Shown here: piece after piece, positions 56,800 through 64,000 of the stretch
Position numbering within the stretch: position 1 is the first letter of the stretch
How the letters are laid out: each line of letters begins with the position of its first letter
Source: Biomphalaria glabrata
Lineage: Eukaryota > Mollusca > Gastropoda > Planorbidae
DNA length: 64,000 bases
Assembly: GCF_947242115.1 (NCBI RefSeq)
Contig: NC_074711.1
Span: forward strand, 7,161,934-7,225,933
Reading direction: 5' to 3'
Notes under the pieces: model-generated
What the model saw: the letters and a program-made list of their open reading frames with translations, nothing else
Told to the model about the DNA's origin: nothing
Databases searched by the model: none
Program-made: the position numbers and the translations under genes

Positions 56800-57030
56800 T
56801 TTGGGGGTCTGGGGAGCCATGTAAGTCTCTTCAGTGGGGTTCGACGCTAAAAACGTTTTCTTGCATTTTTCACTTCAGAAACGCATTCTCCTGACATTTA
56901 CAGTCATAATTCATCAGTGGGGATCGGGGCCCTAGCCCCGACGCCAAAAGCGTTTTCTTGCATTCTTCACTGCAGAAGCGCATTCTTCTGAGATCTACAG
57001 CCCATTATTCATCAGTGGGGTTCTTCGCAA
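56800..57030. repeat. About 105-bp tandem repeat, about two units
   Basis: Units contain TTTTCTTGCATTTTTCACTT, AGAAACGCATTCTCCTGACA and ATTCATCAGTGGGGATCGG, with GGGGCCCTAGCCCCGACGCC. It is adjacent to the unclassified element that hosts the LTR insertion. Confidence 0.75.
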
Positions 57031-57062
57031 AGATAGTTTTATACTTTAACACATAAACATAC

Positions 57063-57436
57063 TGTTGTAACTCTAGGTTAGGCACTCAACGAATAGGCAT
57101 GCAACTCAACACAGTGTAACAGGAAATAAATACAGGTGTTTATTCACTAGGACAAACACATAGCATCCTTCAGCTTCCTCAGAGTCTTTCTACTAATTTA
57201 CCAGTCCTTTAAACAGCAACCCGAATGTGGACCAACGACAGCCTTCCCCGCTTCGCTCCAGGTCCCTTCTACAACCTTCAGGCAGCACCAAAAGCTGGCT
57301 TCTTAGTTTCCAAACATTCAGACTCTTCACAATCCCTGATGCAATGTTATTATCTCTCTCCTAGTGTCTTCCTGTTTTTCGTTCACTAGTGCGCTAGTGC
57401 GCACCTCAAGCACTGGTGCAAGGCAGGGTTACAACA
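57063..57436 (-). repeat. 3' LTR of the short LTR element
   Basis: 374 bp, matches 58563-58936 at an offset of exactly 1500 bp with no difference seen by eye. Confidence 0.93.
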
Positions 57437-58517
57437 CTACCCCCACCTTAGTCTTTTCGTCCCGAAAAGAAACATGTTCACGGTTGGCCAGTGCAGGTGG
57501 AGGTCGGTCAGTGGGAGTCACAGATTGCATTGATCGTGCTCCCCACAAAGCAATCCACACTGCTCTCTGCAGGTACCGCTTTCTCCTTCTGATCCAATTG
57601 ACCTGCCTTTGGTTAAGGGGAAGTCGTTTTCGTTGTCTGGCCTTTCTCTTAGTTACCACCGACGGCAGACTCATGGCAAGAAGCGATGCAGTGGATGTCA
57701 TAGCGTAGGTCATCAAGACCATTTGTCTTACACGTTGCTCCAGCAGGCTTTCTCGATGTGCCGTGGGCCCCCAGGAGGCCAGGTTGTCAAACACGGTATA
57801 ATCTTTAAGCTTGTCTGAAAGACATATCTGTGGGGCACGTTTACAACGTCCTATGTGTCCATCTGCTGTACCACCATCAGCGCTTCTCTTGCTGATACTG
57901 GTATCAGGACAAATACTTAGTTGGCAGGTCTTCCGGTGCTCAAATTCTCCCTTTGAGGAGGTCCCGTCATCACAGTTATTGTTCAACGTCTGAGTGTAGG
58001 CAGGAATCACGATAGCATGATAAGATCTGTGCTCAGTGCTTTCACAACAAATGTTAGGATTCTTGTCGTAGGAGCCAAGCTTGCACGGCTCGCTATTACA
58101 GTCATAGACAGCGCCACCATCAACGGCGTCTCCGTTGAGTAACGGATTGTTTATACATGTCGACATGGTAGCCATCTGATCGTCGGTCTTGCTCATCACG
58201 GTATCAAACGTTTCATCAGTCTTGTTCAGCGTGGTACTGATACCTATCTGTTTAATCATGGTACAGATCTGCTCGTTGACCTCTTTTAGCTGTACCTGGA
58301 ACGAGTTCATCTGATCTGTCACGGTATTCATGAGCTCTCTGATATCTGGTTGTACTTCGAACAGATACGAGTCCGGATCTTCATCTTCGTCCAGCAAGGC
58401 TTGTCGAAGACGTTCTCTCATTTTTTCTTTGGCACAGAAGATCCTCAGCTCCCTGGCTCGGAGCTCCTCTTTTAACTGTTTACAGCTTAGTTCATCTAGC
58501 TTCCTCAGCGTTGTCAT
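57429..58517 (-). CDS. Single internal frame of the LTR element, Gag-like with SAP-like N-terminus
   Basis: 362 codons. Residues ~5-45 (LDELSCKQLKEELRARELRI then FCAKEKMRERLRQALLDED) resemble a SAP-type two-helix motif, seen at the N-terminus of some gypsy Gag proteins. A coiled-coil-like part (MNSFQVQLKEVNEQICTMIK) follows, then a Cys-containing middle and a strongly basic C-terminal third. No protease, reverse transcriptase or integrase motifs. It ends just inside the 3' LTR. Part of a fossil or non-autonomous element, not a host gene. Confidence 0.75.
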   Translation of the reverse strand: MTTLRKLDELSCKQLKEELRARELRIFCAKEKMRERLRQALLDEDEDPDSYLFEVQPDIRELMNTVTDQMNSFQVQLKEVNEQICTMIKQIGISTTLNKTDETFDTVMSKTDDQMATMSTCINNPLLNGDAVDGGAVYDCNSEPCKLGSYDKNPNICCESTEHRSYHAIVIPAYTQTLNNNCDDGTSSKGEFEHRKTCQLSICPDTSISKRSADGGTADGHIGRCKRAPQICLSDKLKDYTVFDNLASWGPTAHRESLLEQRVRQMVLMTYAMTSTASLLAMSLPSVVTKRKARQRKRLPLNQRQVNWIRRRKRYLQRAVWIALWGARSMQSVTPTDRPPPALANREHVSFRDEKTKVGVVL

Positions 58518-58562
58518 TGTTTCCTTTCGTTGAGCTGCCCAAATCCCACTTCTGACACCAAT

Positions 58563-58936
58563 TGTTGTAACTCTAGGTTAGGCACTCAACGAATAGGCAT
58601 GCAACTCAACACAGTGTAACAGGAAATAAATACAGGTGTTTATTCACTAGGACAAACACATAGCATCCTTCAGCTTCCTCAGAGTCTTTCTACTAATTTA
58701 CCAGTCCTTTAAACAGCAACCCGAATGTGGACCAACGACAGCCTTCCCCGCTTCGCTCCAGGTCCCTTCTACAACCTTCAGGCAGCACCAAAAGCTGGCT
58801 TCTTAGTTTCCAAACATTCAGACTCTTCACAATCCCTGATGCAATGTTATTATCTCTCTCCTAGTGTCTTCCTGTTTTTCGTTCACTAGTGCGCTAGTGC
58901 GCACCTCAAGCACTGGTGCAAGGCAGGGTTACAACA
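58563..58936 (-). repeat. 5' LTR of the short LTR element
   Basis: 374 bp. Followed (minus strand) by the tRNA-Leu-type primer-binding site at 58544-58560. Confidence 0.93.
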
Positions 58937-59200
58937 ATACTAATTATAGTGCATTCATTTCATTTTTTAATCAAATTAACATTCAAATTTGTTTTTCTAA
59001 AGCTTTTTTACATGAGTGCAACTCATGAAATCAGGTCAATTAGCTATTTTTAGCTTCATTCATAATATTGTTTTATTCATGAATACACGCATTCGCTTTA
59101 CTTACAACATTATTATTTTCTTTAATTGTTTCTAATGCACTATATCAATGACTACATCAGCAATTCGCAAGTTAAGACCCGCGGGCAGAGGGTAATATCT
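58937..59200 (-). mobile_element. Unclassified dispersed element, inverted copy split by the LTR element
   Basis: The reverse complement reads ATTACC...CCCGCGGGTC, then TTTGAATGTTAATTTGATTA and GAATGCACTATAATTAGTAT. It resumes at 57020-57062 (AAAGTATAAAACTATCTTTG). It is the same family as 24510-25065. Confidence 0.7.
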
Positions 59201-59885
59201 GTCTAGTTTCTCCATAAAAATAGGACCGCCCCCCTCACTCAGAGGGCTAGAGTGGGGAGAACAGTAGATGCATTCGCCCCCCCCCCCCCTTTATCCCACC
59301 GAATCGGCCAAGATACCAGAAGGGGAGCGACATAATATAAAAATTATATTTTAATTCAACTAATTTTGTTCACAAGCTATGATTTCCCCATAAAAGTAGC
59401 CCCCCCCTTTCAAAGGTTTAGGTGGGAATGGAAGTAGAGGTATTCGCCCCCCCCCCCCCCCCCAATCGGCCAACAGGGGAACGACAAAATATAAAAATCG
59501 GTTACAACATCAATAACAAGTTTTTATCATATAGATATTTAAATGATTCTGTTAGCAAGTTGTGATTTCCACAAAAAAATTGGACCGCTCACCCCAACTC
59601 TAAAGTTTAATGGGGAGGGGGGGGGCGGGATTGATGCCATCGCTTCCTCCTGATCACACCAAATCGGCCAACATACTAAATTGGGGGCGAAATAATAAAA
59701 AAAAATAGGTTGAAATATAAATAATTAGTATATTTTATTGACATAAGTAATAAATTCGTATACAAATTGTGTGAATTCTATACTAAAATTCGTCCACCCC
59801 CCCCCCCCCACTTCGGGGGGAGGGTCGGCCGAGTGGGGGAGAGCGATCGCCCCAACCGCCCCCCCCCCCCTGCATCCGCCAGTGC
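59200..59885. repeat. About 180-bp C-rich tandem repeat, about four units
   Basis: Units share CATAAAAATAGGACCGCCCC, a poly-C run, then CCGAATCGGCCAAGATACC and GGGAGCGACATAATATAAAA. Poly-C lengths vary between units. Confidence 0.8.
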
Positions 59886-60004
59886 CTACGACGTAGGTCA
59901 AGGGAAAGATGTAATGAGATGACCAGTACCAAGACATACCCTCATTAATGTTTGCTACACTTCATAATGCTGCGGGCTAGAAAACGAAACAGTAGTTATA
60001 AATT

Positions 60005-60405
60005 ATTAATTATGTAATCCTACATACACAGACTTTGATGTAAGGGAGGCTCATTCAACAAAGTGCTACGTTCACATGTTAATGGGACCATAGGGAATTG
60101 AATCATGCGATTGTTATTGTGGGATAATTTCCTCCCCTTTCCAAATCAAGCCAAATATATATTTTAGCATCACAGTTACACAGCTTCTGACGCTCATTTC
60201 TATATAACTCAAGTCTATGTTCTATGAATAGATAAATACAAAGGAATCAACGCAATATATTCACAATTGAATTGTAAGCAAAATATGTAACAAGTTTTGA
60301 TTGTTAAAGTGATGCAGTTTTCATTATTATTAATTCAGGAAATAGGAAAAGCGACAGAATTCTAGTCCTGAGAATCGACTGGATTTACTTGCCATAGATT
60401 CTGGT
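60005..60405. repeat. Segmental-duplication anchor (matches 52060-52550)
   Basis: Collinear, diverged match to the 52-kb segment: ACACAGACTTTGATGTAAGG, TTTCCTCCCCTTTCCAAATC and, after a gap, AAGTGATGCAGTT and AGAATTCTAGTCC. No coding frame seen. Confidence 0.65.
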
Positions 60406-61009
60406 TTGTCTACATTTATTAATGTAACTTTTACTCAAGCGGAACTTTATAAGATACATAGTGTTCATTACTTGTAAATAGTTCTTTTCATATTGAATTG
60501 ATACTTCTTATATAATTAAAAACCCACATCAAATACTGACAGATTTTAACGTGAAAAAAATGATCGAAGCGTAAAGTTACAGCGGCTGCCTTTCCCCATC
60601 AAGAGGTTTCATTTACACTTTACTTGTTGAAAACATAACAAAAATAGTGTACGAGAACTTCGCCCCCAACCCCGATTTATTTTTTTCTTTAGCAATTTTC
60701 AATTCCTAAATCCTTTTTTTTTGTTCTCTCGCTAAATTTCTCTCTGATTTTCTTGATATATTTTAAAAAATATTTAACTTTTAGTGAACTCTCTTTAAAT
60801 ATGCTTCGGCAGGAAAAGAATATAATTAAAGATAAGTTATATATAGAGAGATAGAGAGATAGATAAATAGAAAGAGAGAGAGAGTGAGAGGATGGGACTT
60901 TATGTTGATCAAGTATCTCTGTATTAGATACTAAAGGACTAATCTAAAATTTATAATTTTTTTAAAAAAGATTTAAATGAAAACCACAGCAGTCGGTGCA
61001 CTTACACAC
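60406..61009. other. No gene recognised
   Basis: AT-rich with a GATAGAGA stretch at 60846-60890. No supported exon. Confidence 0.4.
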
Positions 61010-61170
61010 ATAAAACAACACACTGGTTAAAACATGACAGACAAACAAAAAACTACACACATAAAACAACACTCTGGCTAACACACCACATACAAACATA
61101 AAACTACACACATAAAACAACACTCTGGCTAACACACCACATACAAACATAAAACTACACACATAAAACA
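61010..61170. repeat. About 51-bp tandem repeat
   Basis: About three units of ACACACATAAAACAACACTC, TGGCTAACACACCACATACA, then AACATAAAACT. The minus-strand FYVCSFMFVC frame is an artefact of the repeat, whose unit is a multiple of three. Confidence 0.9.
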
Positions 61171-61227
61171 ACAGAACCACGATGAAAATATTTTTAAACA
61201 TTATTTAACACTACATAAAAAAAATAA

Positions 61228-61448
61228 CTGGGAGCGCGATGGCTGAGTGGTTAAGTGCTTGCCCTGGGGTCCTGGGTTCAAATCTCGGTGAGGGCTCTGA
61301 TTTGAATTTCAGGATTCGCCCCTGAGTCCACACAACTCTTATGGGTAGCTGACTTTAGTTGGGGAAAGTAAAGGCGGTTGGTCGTTGTGCTGGCCACATG
61401 ACACCCTGCTCGTTGACGTTGGCCAAAGAAACAGATGACCTTGAAGCA
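61228..61448 (+). mobile_element. tRNA-headed SINE, family B
   Basis: Head GGGAGCGCGATGGCTGAGTG, B box CTGGGTTCAAATCTCGG, body AGTTGGGGAAAGTAAAGGCG and GTTGGTCGTTGTGCTGGCCA. Confidence 0.87.
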
Positions 61449-61449
61449 G

Positions 61450-61877
61450 AATGAAAAAATAATTACATAACATTAAGTGTTAAAATCAGACGTTAATTAA
61501 TTTCTCCCGATCATTAGCGTAGCTTACTATTGTGTTATGCATTGCCCCGAGAGTGAAGTAAAACAGTCTGTTTGTGTTCGCCTTCTGCCCTAGTAATGCC
61601 GAGAGATGTTCACTATTGGTTAATGAACAAAGTACGTTCAAATCTCGTTTAGTTTAGTCACTTACCAAATCCTGACAATTAGAAATAACAAAAAAAAGTT
61701 ATTTCATTTATTTTAAAGCTTTGGTCTATAAAATCTAGTCACGTGCACTTAAAGAAAAAAAAATATAACTGTGTTTAGCGCGTGCCTGTGTCAGTCACAA
61801 TGACGGAGTTCCATTTCATTTTAGTGTTGAAAGCAGACACTAAAACAACAATACAGCATCTGTGCATGAAACGTAGC

Positions 61878-61941
<64 letters not shown>

Positions 61942-62305
61942 GTCTCTCTTTTCTGAAACAAACACTTGATGACAGAAATCATGTATTGGTTAGACATTAA
62001 ACGAAATATTACCAAGTATTTAAGTGTTTCGTGTAATCGTCAGGTGAACCAACAACCAATTACTTCTTGCACGTGAGTGATTCAATTCAGTTTATCTAAA
62101 AAATAATTTATTGGAATTTACTGGAATAAGAATCTTCCAGAGTTTATATAATTGAGACAGTTTTGCTGCATTTGCTAAGTTCTTTAATGCTGCCATAAAT
62201 ACATGTTCTTTTGGCTTCGTTAAGGTTATAGCGGTGTAATAGAGCTATAATAAGCCAATCTTTCACATTAGTCAGTGAGTTTAACCTAGTGAGTAGAGAC
62301 ACGCC
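61450..62305. other. No gene; contains (TC)n microsatellite at 61880-61935
   Basis: About 28 TC dinucleotides. The overlapping open frames on both strands cross this run and look like chance. Confidence 0.6.
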
Positions 62306-62307
62306 AT

Positions 62308-62588
62308 TGAACTAGCTGATTAGCGATTTCATTTAACTTGCTGATTAGCGATGTCATTTAACTTGCTGATTAGCGATGTCATTTAACTAGCTGATTAGTG
62401 ATTTCATTCAACTAGCTGATTAGCGATTTCCTTTAACTTGCTGATTTGCGATTTCATTCAACTAGCTGATTAGCGATTTCACTGATTTGCGATTTCATTT
62501 AACTAGCTGATTAGCGATATCACTGATTAGCGATCTCATGTAACTAGCTGATGAGCGATTTCATATAACTAGCTGATTAGCGACTACA
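62308..62588. repeat. About 25-bp minisatellite
   Basis: About 11 units of AACTAGCTGATTAGCGATTT followed by CATTT, with some shortened units. Confidence 0.93.
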
Positions 62589-62589
62589 A

Positions 62590-63255
62590 ACAGTTATTAT
62601 TTGAAAGGTATGAAGGTAACCTAATGTTATGTGTCAAAGTGCGAGAGGAACTATTTGATTAGGACTACGAGCTTTACGACTTCAGGAAGGATTTGTTTTA
62701 AATTCAAGGTAGTTTTTAATTTGTACTTATGTTTATAAAATATGTGACAAGCCAGATTGAACTTTTACTGGCTAGAGTTGTCCAGCAATTTGTTAATTTT
62801 CCCATTCAGAGTGTTTTAGTTTGAGCTGCTCTTTTTTTTTTTTTTTTTACAAAGTTTATATCAACTTACTCTGTCTGTCTGTCTGGTCAAAAGTATGAAC
62901 ATGTTTTTTTCTCCAATTTGATATTCTCGGATGAATTTAAAACTTTGCCCAATTACTCATTGAACCTGACAGATAAGATATGAATCAATAAAAAAAAAAC
63001 AATTTGTTAATTAATTGTTGGGGATTAAATATTTTGTTTGATTTCGAAATAATGGGAATAAATGCTACTTAATGAGAGATGTGGATGTATATATGGATTT
63101 AGTCCTCTTATTACAATTTGACACGTTTCCCCTCCCCCTCCACTTCCCATTCTCGGATCAAGTTGAAATTATTTTATTCATAGTCGATAACAATACATGA
63201 ATCAATCCAAAAATTAAAATTATAAACACACACATAAATACACACACACACCCAT
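62590..63255. other. No gene recognised
   Basis: AT-rich DNA with a T run at 62832 and a short GTCT run at 62870. Dispersed-repeat-like words near 62990-63060. No exon. Confidence 0.35.
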
Positions 63256-63261
63256 ATATGA

Positions 63262-63420
63262 TCCAGTGGCGTAGCATTCATGGCGCGAAGGTGTTCAATG
63301 AACCCGGGCCCACGACCATTAGGGGCCCACAGCCCGTGGTGTAGCAACAATGGCGCAAAGGGTTGATTGCAGTTGGGCCCATAACTCTTTATCAGTTAGG
63401 GCCCAAGTGAGAACGTAGGG
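63262..63420. repeat. CAGTGGCGTAGC-type dispersed repeat with internal duplication
   Basis: CCAGTGGCGTAGCATTCATG with GCGCGAAGG, then GTGGTGTAGCAACAATGGCG with CAAAGG: two related halves, each followed by a GGGCCCA phrase. This is a common type of short dispersed repeat end. No coding content. Confidence 0.5.
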
Positions 63421-63745
63421 ATGACACTAAAGAGATGCACTTTTGTAAAAAGGTAACGCCATATTGAATATGAAAAGCTCCCACGAAATATCCAAAAACG
63501 TGGTAGGAAGCTTTATATTAGTTTTAAAACATTAACCATGTGTTTTAAGCTAGAGTTAATATAGGCTACCAGCGGCTTGGATTATTTAAATGTAAGGAAC
63601 TGTACTCCATCAGGTTTAATGTAATGGTAGTCAGCCCTAAGTGTACGAGGGGACTATTGTTGCCAGATCGTCCCCTTGTTTCCCATGTATGTTCATAAAC
63701 CATTGTTAGAATTAATAGGCTGTTATTAGAATGAATGGAGTGGGA

Positions 63746-63749
<4 letters not shown>

Positions 63750-63787
<38 letters not shown>
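63750..63787. repeat. (GA)n microsatellite
   Basis: About 19 GA dinucleotides. Confidence 0.97.
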
Positions 63788-63790
<3 letters not shown>

Positions 63791-64000
63791 ATGTAGAAAC
63801 TATGAATGTGTTGTGCAGACAAATAAGGAAAGGGGCGAGTAACAATGACAATTAGGTCTAGTGAGATAGTCCTGATGGTCAAGAAGTTTTGGTGTCTTCT
63901 GTATTGTGCTAAAATGTTTACAACAGAATAAAAGTATCATTAAATATTAAGCAAGCAAAAGAAACATCATAGGTCTCGTGCTTGTGCTATTACAATGAAT

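Larger units (their letters stand above)
57063..58936 (-). mobile_element. Short non-autonomous LTR retrotransposon, looks whole as a unit
   Basis: Two 374-bp LTRs (57063-57436 and 58563-58936) appear identical and begin TGTTGTAAC and end GTTACAACA. ATAC flanks both sides as a 4-bp target duplication. On the minus strand, a primer-binding site TGGTGTCAGAAGTGGGA, complementary to a leucine-tRNA-type 3' end, follows the 5' LTR by two bases. A purine tract (AAGGTGGGGGTAG) precedes the 3' LTR. The 1.1-kb interior holds one open frame and no polymerase, so it would depend on another element. Gypsy-like by target duplication and primer site. Identical LTRs imply a very young insertion. Confidence 0.92.

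Noticed and set aside
57364-58533. + strand open frames opposite the LTR element's internal frame
   Set aside because: Antisense shadows of the minus-strand frame.
60962-61201. Minus-strand FYVCSFMFVC repeat frame
   Set aside because: A 51-bp tandem repeat artefact.

Overview
This is a eukaryotic, AT-rich, repeat-dense nuclear window. It is most likely from a pulmonate snail of the Biomphalaria/Bulinus type. That placement is inferred from AGATCTA-rich low-complexity DNA, two tRNA-headed SINE families, several mollusc-like LINE tails, and a CNOT9 protein that is clearly animal but not vertebrate. There is no prokaryotic organisation and no CRISPR. Most long open frames are artefacts of tandem repeats.

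Host genes, all on the + strand: (1) CNOT9, the armadillo-repeat subunit of the CCR4-NOT mRNA deadenylase, in eight coding exons (7429-18882) that sum to exactly 290 codons including the stop. (2) The 3' part of an unrecognised alpha-helical protein in four coding exons (28462-35306; 530 residues plus stop). Its upstream exons were not found. (3) One large coding exon (42777-43829) for a secreted or ectodomain protein with a somatomedin-B-like cysteine cluster, and a decayed partial paralogue at 55058-55351.

Layout: 1-7400 holds LINE, SINE and hAT debris. 7.4-18.9 kb is CNOT9; its 7.16-kb intron 3 is 87% a nested 26-bp array with two identical GC-rich modules. 19-28 kb is LINE/SINE/satellite debris with a SINE inside a LINE inside another LINE. 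28.4-35.3 kb is the unknown gene; one intron carries a 34-bp minisatellite that copies the exon's own splice acceptor about 38 times, and the next intron holds the longest LINE copy. 36-42 kb has LINE pieces, a heat-shock-element-rich promoter-like block and ATCT/GTCT microsatellites. 42.3-60.4 kb looks like an old tandem segmental duplication around the somatomedin-B-like exon, filled with LINEs, SINEs and solo LTRs. It includes a short non-autonomous LTR element (57063-58936) with two LTRs that look identical. 59-64 kb is C-rich repeats, minisatellites and a SINE.

Main pattern: tandem amplification has struck 3' splice sites or splice-site-like sequence repeatedly. Examples are the 34-bp acceptor array, a partial duplication across the CNOT9 exon 5 acceptor, the 26-bp array with a polypyrimidine-AG unit, and a 27-28-bp polypyrimidine-AG array upstream of the somatomedin-B-like exon. 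All reading was by eye, so identities and copy counts are approximate.
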